A program made the translations under genes and the position numbers. From NCBI GenBank assembly GCA_963281255.1, contig OY725499.1, positions 3,615,148 through 3,679,147 of the forward strand: a DNA stretch of 64,000 bases. The letters run 5' to 3'. The first letter of the stretch is position 1. Each line of letters starts with the position of its first letter. Shown piece after piece: positions 21,948 to 33,104 of the stretch. This stretch comes from Aphrocallistes beatrix (Eukaryota; Porifera; Hexactinellida; Sceptrulophora; Aphrocallistidae). The notes beneath the pieces are model-generated. The model was not told where the DNA came from. It ran no database searches and saw only the letters and a list, made by a program, of their open reading frames with translations.

Positions 21948-22388
21948 AGTTAGAGCAAACTTTATCCATAATACATTTTCAAATTGTAGAACAATTCCAT
22001 CAGAGATGCATACTTGACATAATTATAATATCCGTCGTAATATGTAATTTGTGCTTCGTAGAGCTAGTCTAATACAGGGTTTCTAAGTCGAAACAAATTG
22101 CAACACATCACTTTCTACTTCAAAACTGATCAGAATCATTACAGCATTGTGCTGTCTATAATGTGTCATCGTTATAAAACCTCTTTCTACTTCTTAAATT
22201 GATTTAGTAAAATGATAAACTAAATTATGATTAAGGAATTATCTAACATTGTAGATTTCAGATAAGTAAATTGAGTAAACCAAATCAGCATTCAATTAAG
22301 GTGATAAACGCTATATTCTTCAAAGGAACCTAGCATAGTAGTAGAATGTGAATTGTGTCGAAGGACATTTTTTAAGTTCATAATGTTA

Positions 22389-22440
22389 CAAGCGCGCTTC
22401 GCTTGCTTGCGCTGCGCGGCCGGCGGACACTTTGCGTCGG
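22389..22440 (-). repeat. GC-rich palindromic interspersed repeat, copy 3
   Basis: It contains GCGCGCTTCGCTTGCTTGCG and GGCGGACAC. It adjoins a GC-rich stretch to about 22618 that looks like a further small element with unclear ends. Confidence 0.65.
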
Positions 22441-22847
22441 CTAGAGGGGGGGCGTCCGAGGCATTTCCCCGAGTTTGATTCTGCGGACCCGGGGATTTCA
22501 TTCGACCACCTAAGCCAAATCATAGCAAGGGATTTCGCCCCGCCCCGGGCTTGGAAATCCTGTGACCGCCACTGCCAGTGCACCACCACAGTTAATTCTT
22601 GGCTGCGCCACTAATGGTAGTGCATAGATCCAACTTGGCAGGATTCAAACGCTGGTCCTGACACAAACTCAAAATGTATATATAAATGGAATTAGGAAAT
22701 AAATTACTATCAAAAGTGATTGATTTATTGTAAAAAGTAAGTATTTACGATATTGAATAAGTAAACTAAGCTAGAATTGAGTAAAATTATTTCTGCAGTA
22801 ACAATGAAACGACCATCATTATTTGACATTTACAAGGCCGTAGTCAT

Positions 22848-22977
22848 AAGCGCCGAACCCGGGGGGGCTCGAGCCCCCCCTGGATTCGAAGATGCCCCAT
22901 AGACACAATACAAAATTTAGGGCTGAGCCCCCCCTGGAACCCCGAAATTGTCCTTAGATTTCGAAAAGTTCGGCGCT
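22848..22977. repeat. GGCGCCGAACC element, copy
   Basis: It begins CGCCGAACCCGGGGGGGC and ends GAAAAGTTCGGCG, with two internal GAGCCCCCCCTGGA-like blocks. It is the same family as 31924-32065. Confidence 0.75.
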
Positions 22978-24750
22978 TTGCCCCTATTATCCGGTGTGAT
23001 TTACAATTACTTTCCTTCGTGCGGGATAAAATATCTGTCCGTATTATCCATGTTCATATTGAAGTTCCACTGTATAATGAAGTAGTATTATATGAAACCA
23101 GTGTTTAGGAAAGGGTTTTAAGGTTTGGGGTTGAAGCTATCTGGTCTTCTTGACACCTCAGGAAGGACTCTCCGTTAAGGAACGATTTGATGGAGATTGA
23201 ATAAACTAAAACATCATTCAATTAAACTGAACACTAGATATTAAAAATAGAGATACATAGATATGCTACGGCTCTTCAAACTTAAAGTAGTATAGTAGTA
23301 GTATGATTTGTGTTCGAATAATACTCAGATACTCCAATATGTGTAGGAATTTTTCCGAAGGTTCATAATGCTGAAGGTCCATGAATGTATTTGCATTTTG
23401 TACTTCCATTTGGCTGATAATGACCTGCCTTATATAATAAACCAATAAACTACAACACGGCCTACTCTAATTTTGCTTTTATTTCTACTGATCACAACCT
23501 CAAATGGTCATTTTGCATTGATTTGACTACTCAATTTAGTGTGCGTACGTATGTTGTACTCGCAATGATGTTAACTGCTTCGTAATGTTGGAATTCTAGA
23601 AGTCGAGTGGATTAATTTATTCAAATAATATGGTGCAAGTATTAGATCAGATAAAAAGATCCTTGAATGTCAAGTCAGACTTAGAGACTAATATTTCGCA
23701 TTTTTAGAAAATATCCTGGGCCAACTTGGTTGTATAAATAGCATTATCTTAATTAAGGTCAAGTTTCCCCAAAACAAACAGAATTGGAATAAATTATGAT
23801 AAACAGAAATACAGCTAACAATAGACGCCATCAATAACATTAAGACGGAACATGAAAAGTTAATTAATATTGCAGAATAATATTGAAATTCAAAGTAATT
23901 AAATCTCAAGATTTAAAAATAGAAGATTGAATAATCACTACGGAATTGGATCATAACAATTCAAACTTACGAAAGCACAAATAGTATTAATTAAGTAGTC
24001 ATTCTCAAAAGAAATCGCTAAAGTAAGGTTTGGCCTGTAGTCCGAATGAAAAATAAGATGTAATCTCGAAGATAAATATATAAATATATAAGAATAGTCT
24101 CAATAATAATCATATATAAAAGAAACTTTAGCCCCCAATACAACATTATTATATAATTAACTATACAATTTGATATGAGAACTCTACCTTCATAAGCTAT
24201 CACTGATGTACAGATAATACTACAGCTCTGGTCGCACATCCTAAATTGATTCTCACCCACGTCTCACTAACGTCGCTCACGTCGGATCGCAGGGTTGAAA
24301 GCAACAAAGTTCCAGACGGTGTTCAGAGATGGAAGTGACTCTATCTTATCTGGTACGTTTAAAATGTATAAAGTGTGAAACGAAAATTGAAAATTTAGTT
24401 GACTATACTCTGTAAGTGGTCTACTTCTAAAATATCTATATTTATAGGTTTTCCCTCATAACGAATACTTAGAGAAAACTATAACTGTGAGATAGCTGAA
24501 TTGAACATAGAATCGTATAGAACGTTTGTGAGGAGAACAAGCTACATACGATTTTCGATCCGACATCTCGCAACACAGTTGTGTCACTTACTTTTTTCTT
24601 TTTAATTAAAATAATTCAACTTATTTCACAAACTCGACGCCATCGGATAGGATAGATGACTCAGGACAAAGTTACCGCAGGAATTTCTTCGATCCTATCT
24701 AGATCTTTTTTACAATTTAAAAGGTGATGAATTCAATTATTAAGTACAAC
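22978..24750. other. Gene-poor AT-rich stretch
   Basis: There is no supported gene; all frames are short. Apart from the diverged repeat at 23085-23205 nothing is recognised. Confidence 0.4.
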
Positions 24751-25267
24751 CAAGGGATTATCTAGGAGCGCGAGACGCTCCTTTAGGCGTATGATTTTAA
24801 GTCTCGAAGTGTTTAGGAGCGTGAAAATCCAGAATAATACCCAATTTACCCTCTATTATGACGTAATTTATCGATTTAGCCGTATGAAAATTTAGGGGTT
24901 TGAGATTAGGGGCGTATCTCTGGAGGGCTGTATAATACCCTGGGTACAACTAAGGCAATAGGATCGCGATCATTGACCACAATCTTATTTCGACGATCGA
25001 ACGAGGATCAACGATTTTTTTCAGCCCGATCATTTTCGAAAATTTGTTTCTTTCCTCACCATCATTAACTTCTATTTTCTATGCTGTTAACAATTTGGGT
25101 TTTCTTCGAACACTAAAAGACTTGCGTATCCTGATAGCTAAGCTTGATTAGTATTTAGAATTTTAGTTCCGATAAAATTATGTGTCAAGTGACAAAAAGA
25201 TCGGGATCGCCGATCATAATATCAGCTGAGATCGCGATCTTCTTTTTCACGATCGACTAACGCCCTA
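24751..25267. mobile_element. Two hAT-like MITEs inserted side by side at one target
   Basis: Element one (24751-24942, 192 bp) has ends CAAGGGATTAT and ATAATACCCTG and is the same family as 7075-7266. Element two (24951-25267) has ends TAAGGC and GCCCTA with GATCGCGATC blocks just inside. The target GTACAAC is found three times, at 24744-24750, 24944-24950 and 25269-25275: before, between and after the two elements. Confidence 0.82.
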
Positions 25268-25696
25268 AGTACAACCAGAGTGAGATAATGGATTTGAAAT
25301 TTATTCTGGCATTAACAGTTTTCATTTTTTTCATTTTGGAAAATTTAATCCATCTCATCTTTATGTTTTTAGCGGAAATATTTTACTGAGAAATATAAGT
25401 AGACGGATATATCAAAAGTTAGCCACTAACAAAGCACACTCAGCAACAAAAGATATCTCTGAGTTCTCTCATACTTATTTGACAGATATGAGCCTGGCTG
25501 GTAGATCCCAATAATATATCTATGGACTCTCATTTTATCGCCTTTGGAGTTATGTCTCAGGTTTCTCAAATTGTACTTACTCATTACCTATCTAAACTGA
25601 GCATAATATATACGTATTGTTCATAAAAGTGGTAAGACCATTGCTACTATGTTAATCAGAAGTGGTTAATCTCATCCACCTTATCGCCCATAGAAC

Positions 25697-25980
25697 CAGT
25701 AGCGGCTCCACGAGGGGGAGGGATATGCCCTCCAAATAAAGTTATAAAGTTTTTTTCTACTTTTTGTCTTGATTTTTATGCATCAGTGAATGAATAATAC
25801 ATGAATTAGATCATAAGTATTGCTCCATAGATGGTTCGAATAGCTGTTGATCTATATTTTATCGTCTAGGATTTCAAAATTTAATGGGGGGCAAGCCTCT
25901 GACCACCCCCACAATCTCAAATCCTAGGACAGCCGAATTTAAGTTGGTAGCCTAAATTAAAATCTCTGGAGCCGCCACTG
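25697..25980. mobile_element. hAT-like MITE (CAGTAGCGGCTCCA ends)
   Basis: The ends are CAGTAGCGGCTCCACGA and TGGAGCCGCCACTG, with an exact 8-bp duplication CATAGAAC (25689-25696 and 25981-25988). Confidence 0.94.
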
Positions 25981-26249
25981 CATAGAACTAAGACAGTTTT
26001 TTAAAAGTGTTAAGGCCATGGCCTAACAACCGCACCGCTTCCTACAGCCATGAGACACACCAACTACATTGGATCTCAAAAGTGACACTAAAATCATTAG
26101 ATTGCGACACAAGGAAGAATCCACCACTTTCGGGCGCCGGGAGCGTCCGGACCACTAGAATATTTTGTGTGACATTTGCGTCTTCTACTATACCAGCTTA
26201 GTTGGTGCGTCTATCTCATAATTAAGATAATGAAATAAAAGCAAGCAAA

Positions 26250-26440
26250 AGAAACTCAACTCTTTTGAGGCTATTTTGAGAACAGCTGGGAGACATGTAC
26301 AATTAGCAGTCTGGTATTCCTTCACGCGGTAAAATCCCGAATCTTCTCTCCTCAGTAGCGAGATAGTCAAGAATGGCTTACAGCTCAGATAGCCAGGACA
26401 TCTAGTCGGTACGTCTAAGCAAGGATTAGTAACTCTAGTT
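26250..26440 (-). pseudogene. Ig-like domain fragment
   Basis: Read leftward, a short frame contains CKPFLTISLLRREDSGFYRV, which aligns with CKPFLTIGPLRRGDFGFYHV of the remnant at 18235-18775. There is no start, no YQWY strand and no closing WAEL or WVEL block, so only the middle of one domain survives. It is a relic of the same family, in the opposite orientation to 18235. Confidence 0.5.
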
Positions 26441-26927
26441 ATGAGTAAATAATTAGAAATTAAAACTGAGATATTATAAGTTTTACATTATTAATTCTGA
26501 GCATTATAGATATAGAACTTATCTAGAAGTGAGTATCAACTCTAATCAGTGAAAATTGCTTCTGCTCGCAAGTGAGATTTAGCCGTTGCTAACAGGGAAG
26601 AGAGAGCAGGGCTTATCTAGGCGTTTCTATGTGTCTACAGGCGCGTAACTTCAAAACAAGGTGAACCTATCCACGCTTTTGTCAAAACTTGTATATGTCA
26701 CTATATTAAGTACATAGGCTAGGCGCGCGAAAATGATGAAAAAGATGTTTCAGGTGAATCTAAAATAGTTGGATGAACCCTGGAGGAGAGGCTATCGGCT
26801 GGTCTCGATAAACTTGTCCACTAGTCCTGGGAAGAGCTGTAGACTTCTGTCAGAATTTACTGAATTTCTTCCTAAAAACTAAAAAAAAAACACATGCCCT
26901 GTCAGGGCAGCTGGCTGTGCCAGTTTA

Positions 26928-27846
26928 CCAAAAGCTCGAGAGTAAACTACTTTTGTGATTTAAGTACAGTACTCACTAATCTCTTGGACCCGAACACCAA
27001 AAATATAATTTATTCAGAGTTCTACGTTTTCACAGATCCCAACTTTACAACACTCTGAATGTGGTCATAGAAATACATATTAGATTGAATACATCAATTA
27101 ATTAAGTTAAATTGAGAAAAAATGTTTATGATCTCATGCTGGTTGGATAATGCTTGTCACTTGAGGTGTAAGCGTTTTAAATCGACGTTTTTATAATAAG
27201 TTCGGATTAAGACAAAAGATAGTATAAATAGGAATCAAATGGACCATTTAATATCAAATAATACATCTATAATAGTCAATAATATTATAATATCAATACG
27301 AAGAATGGAATTGTTAGACAAATCTTCAGCACATATTGCTATTGGCTCAGCTGTGGAATTACACATTCCTAGCGGCTACAAGGTAACCAACTGCGTTTGG
27401 TTCAGAGGAACAGAACCAATGCAACAGCGTAGACCTGTCTATCAGATAGTGTGTGTGGGGGTTGACTCCTTCGCTAGATACACACTTCTCTTCACAGATG
27501 AGAGAGGTAGGAAGTTCTGCCAAGTGTATGAACTGATTCCTCGACGTGAAGATGTTCTCGGGAATGCAGTCAATGTTCCTATCGCTCTTACCAACTACAA
27601 AGATCCTCATGATGCCTTCTTCACTGCTTACCGCGTTTATGACTTGCACACTTCGCTATAGATGTTGCAGTGTACTAGCGAACTATGTGTGTCGCGTACT
27701 CCAGATCTTGGGTGTACGTATTGTGTACACACGTAACATAAAGTTCATTAATACACTGAAACATTTATAGCGAAGTGTGTGCAAATAATTAATTGAATTT
27801 TTAAATGGTTTCATTATCTTGATAGTTATGGGATCATTTCAATGAT
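26928..27846. repeat. Inverted-duplication arm B
   Basis: Reverse complement of 1797-2722. It contains the second copy of the small Ig-like gene, its upstream DNA and an imperfect version of the 3' hairpin. Confidence 0.9.
27239..27661 (+). CDS. Small divergent Ig-like protein, inverted copy B
   Basis: An intact 140-residue frame begins MDHLISNNTSI and ends ...YDLHTSL with TAG. It matches copy A (1910-2401) at about 134 of 140 positions; the differences include GSAVEL against GSAAEL and VPIALT against IPINLT. The beta-strand pattern CVWFRG ... YQIVCVG ... ARYTLLFTDERGR suggests a single Ig-like or similar beta-sandwich domain. No signal peptide or membrane helix is present. The upstream DNA shared with copy A for about 310 bp presumably includes its promoter, but no TATA box was assigned. 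The stop here is likely ancestral. Function unknown. Confidence 0.65.
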   Translation: MDHLISNNTSIIVNNIIISIRRMELLDKSSAHIAIGSAVELHIPSGYKVTNCVWFRGTEPMQQRRPVYQIVCVGVDSFARYTLLFTDERGRKFCQVYELIPRREDVLGNAVNVPIALTNYKDPHDAFFTAYRVYDLHTSL

Positions 27847-27949
27847 AGGGGCTCACTTTGTTCTAACTTGATAGTTCAACGTTATACCAGTAAATCTTGT
27901 TTCTCAATTATAAATTAATTAAACTTGTGTCTCGTCGTGTTAATTATGA

Positions 27950-28388
27950 GTACCGGTGCATGATATGGATATCGATTATAAGAACCATTTATTTGGGAAC
28001 GGATTCTTTTCTATTCATTATTATTTAAACAGAACCGGTTATAAGAACATCTAATATCGGTTATAAGAACATTATATCAATAATTTCTAGAACTATTAGT
28101 AGCCAAGTTCTCATTTTTCATTCATACACAACCAATTTTGTAATTTCTGACTCCTGCATCTTCTACCTCGCTAACTTTTTCGAGCTTACTACTATTTATT
28201 AGGTTAGGGACCAATCTTCTTATAGCCGATAAAAAGAACAAAATATGTTCTTATAACCGACATATCTGACCTCTTATGTCGGTTATAAGAACATGTTCTT
28301 ATAAACGAAATACTGTTATAAGAACATATCGGTTATAAAAACATTTTTTCAACTCCCAACGATGTTCTTATAACCGGTTTCCACTGTA
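27950..28388. mobile_element. MITE with expanded CGGTTATAAGAACAT units
   Basis: The right end reads ATAACCGGTTTCCACTG and is followed by TA. The interior holds many copies of GGTTATAAGAACAT in both orientations. The ends relate it to the CAGTGGATGCCGG family (4813-4935). The left boundary is approximate. Confidence 0.6.
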
Positions 28389-28408
28389 CTACAATATATA
28401 CTATATCA

Positions 28409-29290
28409 GGGCCGGCGCCACCAGTCCGGCTGGTCCGGTTTTAACCGGACCACTTTTAGACAAGTTTAATACAATTACTATGTAAAATAGTCCAGTTCGT
28501 GTGGTTTAACCGGACCACTTTTCAATAGTTGTATCTTTTAACCGGACCACTCTAAAATCCATGGCATCGGCTATGTATATATAAAGGGGGTGTAGAATAA
28601 GTTTAGAAAATGAAGTAGGAGTAAGTTCGAAAGGTTTCCAAGTAAGAATAAGTTTGAAATCCTTGAGGTGAGAATTCATAATTCCGAAAATATCCCTAAA
28701 ATACGATATTGAAATCCACACCCCTAAAACCATATGCAAACAGTTGAGAGCTAGTCTCAAGCGTATTTTTGAGATTTGTTTACTTTATGTATCGATTGTA
28801 AACAAAATTAAACAAATAATTTATCAATTTATTCGAAAATATAATTTTCGAAATCTACATCCCTAAAACCCCTGGTCAACTGTTGAAAGCTAGTTTCTAG
28901 TCTAATTTTTTAAATTGTTTATTATTGTAGCAAAAACAAACGAAATGTTCACCGTATACATTCGAAAATATTATATTCGTAATCTACACCCCTAAAACCC
29001 TACACTACGAACTGCCGAAAGCTGGTCTCGAGCCTATTTTTTGGAATTCGTTCACTTTATGTACCTTTTGTAGACAAAAACAAACAAAATATTATCATAG
29101 CGATTCTAAAATACGATACTCACAATCAATACCCCTAAAACCCCATGTCAACCGTTGGAAGCTAGTCTCTAGCCTACTTTTCCAGAATTCGTCAAATGCT
29201 GCAAAAATATGTATATAAAGGTGTGAAAATATACACATAACCTTTTTATTGCTATACACTATAATACATTGAGACATCTATTGAAGTTAT
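28409..29290. repeat. AT-rich tandem repeat block, about 120-bp units
   Basis: From about 28560, four to five units share GGGGTGTAGA, a run giving AATAATTTATC, TAAACAAAAT and AAAGCTAGTCTCTAGCCTA, ending near ATATAAAGGTGTGAAAATAT. Single or double units recur at about 940-1015, 36990-37140, 45840-46170, 54910-55240 and 60540-60900. Bases 28409-28560 contain GTCCGGTTTTAACCGGACCA inverted motifs of another element. Confidence 0.75.
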
Positions 29291-29729
29291 TGCTTTGAAG
29301 TATTAATGACAATGACAGTCTATTGTAGTGTCTTACAATGATTTCTATTGTGAAAGTGAAGCCATTAGCCATATATTGTATGTTGTATAGAAAAGGTGTG
29401 GAAAATTGTTTTCCATTTTTTTGCAGAGGTGTGAAAATTTCGCTTAGATCTACGAAGTTAATCGTAGACTCATCATTTGATACCTACATGCCCATTTTCG
29501 TATCTCTACGACTTTTCTTCAATCAATTCGGACAAACAAACAAACAGAGTAGCAAGATATTTAAAAACATCATATGTAGTATTTATGCCTTTAATTAAAA
29601 AGAATAAAGCTTACATGAAATGCATTTTTATTGGAATGGGTGGAATGCTACCAAAAACTGAACATGTACGCAAATTTGTTTACTCTAATGGTAAATTACA
29701 ATCACACCTTATTAGAATGGGTGATTAAT

Positions 29730-29821
29730 GGGCATGCCTAATTTCCGGGACCGTCCCGGAAAATCTAGATACCTAATTTCCTGGACGGGACGGGATCCCG
29801 TCCCGGAAATTAGGCATGCCC
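29730..29821. mobile_element. 92-bp palindromic MITE
   Basis: The ends GGGCATGCCTAATTTCCGGG and their complement are flanked by a direct repeat GTGATTAAT (29721-29729 and 29822-29830). The centre repeats CGGGAC motifs. Confidence 0.88.
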
Positions 29822-29925
29822 GTGATTAATATCCTGGGTAATCCAAAGAATGACAATAAATGATTAATAGTGAATTTAGCATTTATTACGTTGAATTATT
29901 TGAAGAAATACCAAGAATAATGAAT

Positions 29926-30702
29926 TCATCGCTTCTGTACCATGATAACGAAAATGAGCATACCAATACAGACAATAGCGACCAAATGAAATAGCGTGCT
30001 AGTCCCCACACACAGAGAAGTAACCCTGAAGAACTCGTACACGTACTTTACTCCTACTTCGTACATCCTGTCCACACATCCAGATCCATGCACGTGAATT
30101 AGATCTTCTGTATTACAGTCCGTACTGTTGCCAAGGAGCAAACAGCAACTTTTAGGTGTTGGTAAATTTCTCTTTGCATAGTCGGCTGTCCCATTTACCC
30201 CACAACATCTTAGCAACTGGTGAAGCACGTCAGTTTTCGCTGTGCTCTGATTTGAATGGAAGTACATCGCTTCGAACTTGACAGTATATCTCTCAACATA
30301 GGCTTCATATGTTAACTTCTCAGTGAGTGTATATCCGTATGATCCTCCTATCAGTTGTAATGCGATTATGACCAATAGCAAATGAACTGTTAAGCATAGG
30401 ATGAAAAGACTCATTACTTTAATTCGTTTTTTATACGCAAAAATCGCCAGGCATCCTCCAATCAAATTCAACACGCAGACAGTTAATAGTATCACTCCGC
30501 TAATTACAGTGGTGAGGTACAGCTTGCGGAAATGATGTGCGTGAATAGGAGATGAGAGTTGGAATCGACTGAGAAAATTTCTGGTCGCCTCTTCGAATAC
30601 TGTCATATAACCTCCGACCCCAATCAGAGAAAATCCAATTAGAAATCCCAATACGCTCCCAACGGAGCAGATAATGATCAGTACATAGCGTAGAGTGTTC
30701 AT
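29926..30702 (-). CDS. Tetraspanin
   Basis: An intact 258-residue frame starts at ATG 30702. Four hydrophobic segments lie at about residues 7-31, 63-88, 96-119 and 228-254. The large extracellular loop (about 120-226) carries the tetraspanin signature CCG at 166-168, a second CC at 186-187, and C196 and C209, giving the six to seven cysteines expected of the family. N-glycosylation sites NQS, NGT and NST lie in this loop. Tetraspanins organise membrane microdomains and partner with integrins and other receptors. The gene is intronless here, which is less common for the family. No close neighbour is co-oriented, and the subfamily cannot be told from sequence alone. Confidence 0.9.
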   Translation of the reverse strand: MNTLRYVLIIICSVGSVLGFLIGFSLIGVGGYMTVFEEATRNFLSRFQLSSPIHAHHFRKLYLTTVISGVILLTVCVLNLIGGCLAIFAYKKRIKVMSLFILCLTVHLLLVIIALQLIGGSYGYTLTEKLTYEAYVERYTVKFEAMYFHSNQSTAKTDVLHQLLRCCGVNGTADYAKRNLPTPKSCCLLLGNSTDCNTEDLIHVHGSGCVDRMYEVGVKYVYEFFRVTSLCVGTSTLFHLVAIVCIGMLIFVIMVQKR

Positions 30703-31510
30703 TGCAGTCAGTAGCTACACGCATTTGCACATTTTCTATTTATAATAGAAAATGACCGTGACTGAGTCTGGTGAGGGATCGGTGGTAGATGGATACAATG
30801 GTAGAGTGCATGGGACCTTGCATGCCCACAGACTTTCATTGTTAGAGTAGTTTTAGTTGTGTTTATGGGGTTTCGGGTAATTAACTATCTTTAAAAATTG
30901 CTTGCATAAATTATATCAAAATTCGTAATAATCATTATTTACAATTCAGATTATTAAATAATTGCACAATACTGACAAAATTAATATAATAAGAAAAAAT
31001 AACGGTCTCCAGTAAAAGAATTGACACGTGAAATATGAATACGTAAACATCAGCAACAATTACATCAGGAACAAAAACAATGTTAATGAAGCTAAGTCCA
31101 AATGTCAGGAGAAGATGGGAGATATCAGGATTTACAGTTACTGTAGTTTAGTAGATATTTAATTGATCCTCTGGTAGCAGAAGCATAGTAGTTTTGTGCA
31201 TCATTTATTCATTCATTTTGTAATTAATTGCACTATGATTAAAATAAGATGTTCAGTAGTTTCTCTAAGGGATAAATGATATCATACATGTTTATAAGGT
31301 GATAAACCGGAAAGAAAGGGAAACACAACTTAAAATATAATATTGATTATATTGTAATATGCAAAAAGTCCACTTACTACTTCATCCCTGGTACTTTAAC
31401 TGTATGACCTTATATAGAGCAGGCTATGATGTAGCTAATTTTCTACCAAAATTATTGACAAATCTCTTTTGATTAGGTCAGAAGTTTAGAGGAGAGTTTT
31501 AAAACTTATT
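30703..31510. other. Upstream flank of the tetraspanin gene, no gene seen
   Basis: AT-rich with only short frames. It presumably contains the tetraspanin promoter, but no core motif is assigned. Confidence 0.4.
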
Positions 31511-31511
31511 A

Positions 31512-31830
31512 CAGTACAACCTCGCTAATCCGAACACTTCATTCTTAAAATCCGAACACCCAAAATATAATATTATTCGCCTCTATGCTTTGAATAAAAG
31601 TCATTGAGAAACCTCGATATATAAGCAATCATAGCGACACGATATTCTTAATATTCTAACAATACAAATTTATTATAATTAATGCCCTGTTTTTACAAAA
31701 AGTGTCCCCCTTACAAAATCTGTCCGGGGGACAGATTTTGTAAAATATCCATGGTACATTACAAAAACTGTCCCCCCTACAAAATCTGTCCCCTAAATAT
31801 AAGTACTATGATTTATCATCCTATGTGAAG
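31512..31830. repeat. Partial Tigger-like MITE and a short palindrome
   Basis: The left end CAGTACAACCTCGCTAATCC at about 31514 matches the 6964-7465 family but no right end is found, so it is truncated. At about 31711-31745, ACAAAATCTGTCC and GGACAGATTTTGT form an inverted pair, with further ACAAAATCTGTCCCC units after it. Confidence 0.55.
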
Positions 31831-31923
31831 CTTCACTGTTTATTAAATCACCGAAATGACAGTGCATATTATCCATCCAATGCGGTAGTAAGAAACGCAT
31901 GAAAATATGTACGTGTATGCATA

Positions 31924-32065
31924 GGCACCGAACCCGGGGGGGCTGGGGGGGCTCGAGCCCCCCCTAGATTCGAAGATGGCCCATAGACGCTATACAAAAT
32001 TTAGGGCTGAGCCCCCCCTGGAACCCCAAAATTGTCCTTAGATTTCGAAAAGTTCGGCGCCCCTG
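31924..32065. mobile_element. 142-bp GGCGCCGAACC element with a 12-bp target duplication
   Basis: It starts GGCACCGAACCCGGGG and ends AGTTCGGCGCCCCTG. The 12 bases CGTGTATGCATA are found exactly at 31912-31923 and 32066-32077. Other copies are at 22848-22977 and 11918-12045, and an end piece near 63915-63930. Confidence 0.85.
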
Positions 32066-32169
32066 CGTGTATGCATACTTTGTACATGGTTATGATTTGA
32101 AAATAGTACTTATTTAGCTGTTTACACAATCTGTTTTCAAAATTTGTTACGATTTGCTAAAATCTAATC

Positions 32170-32889
32170 ATGGATCTTATTGAATATGAGTCTATTTTAA
32201 CATATCTTACATCAGACCAGTATCCTCCCGGTTCCACTAAAGATCAAAAGAGACATCTCCACAGAAAAGCTTCGAAATCTAGCGAGATCGAAGGAAAACT
32301 AGTGAAGCAATGTTGAAATCAAAATTTGATTGTCATTAAAACGGCTGAGGTAGAGGAAATACTGAAAGAAATACACGATAATTCGGGCCACCAAAACGCT
32401 CGCTATACCTATAACATTGGGAAGGATCGCTACAATTGGCCTAGCATGGTAAAAGATATCGATGTCTATGTGAAAGCTTGCGAACGCTGCATACGAAATC
32501 AACCATCCCTGAAAAGTCCTACTTCTCCTCTCCAACCTCTTCCTGTCATCACAAAAGTGTGGTTCAGAGTTGGTATGGATTTGACTGGTCCACTAATCGA
32601 ATCAAACGGATTCAAATATATTTTGTCGGTGATCGACCATTTTACGAGATGGATAGAAACCAGACCTCTTCGTTCAAAAGAAGCACCAGAGGTGGCTCGA
32701 GGTCTATTTTCTATCTATTGTAGACAAGGAGCACCAGTTCAGATCATTAGCGACAACGGAACTGAGTTTACGAATAAATTGCACAAATCATTACACGAAT
32801 CTTATAATTGTAAATTAATACTCTCAACCCTATACCATCCTGAAACGAACGGGCTGGATTCGTCACATAAATCTCTAAAGCATAAATAG
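32170..32889 (+). pseudogene. Retroelement-type integrase (broken)
   Basis: From ATG 32170 a frame of about 48 codons is interrupted by TGA at 32314-32316 and then continues for 187 codons to 32889. It has the zinc-binding region (H near IHDNSGHQNARYTYN and the pair CERC) followed by an integrase core: MDLTGPLI with the first aspartate, ISDNGTEF with the second, and YHPETNGLDSSHKSL where the third catalytic residue, a glutamate in active enzymes, is replaced by serine. Such integrases come from Ty3/Gypsy-like or related elements and insert DNA copies. With a nonsense codon, the missing glutamate and an abrupt end, it is inactive. No LTR was found, so it may instead be a host-derived integrase-like gene that died. 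Confidence 0.8.
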
Positions 32890-32941
32890 AAAATCCCAGG
32901 GGCAACCGTGTAATTCAATAAAAAATGTAATACATATGATA

Positions 32942-33104
32942 CAGGGTTGGAGCCAGGGATTCCATGACAGGAGGAGGGGGGGTAAATTAGAGTGTTTTTT
33001 CTAAATTTCTTCCAATTCTTTCCCCGAAAGGGAGGGCTGGGCCCGAATGGCGTTCCCCGACGGGTGGGATGTAGCCCCCTGCCCCCCCTTGACGTCACCC
33101 CCGG
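32942..33104. mobile_element. Probable hAT-like MITE
   Basis: It starts CAGGGTTGGAGCCAGGG and ends GTCACCCCCGG, with TATGATA on both sides (32935-32941 and 33105-33111). The ends are only roughly complementary. Confidence 0.5.
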
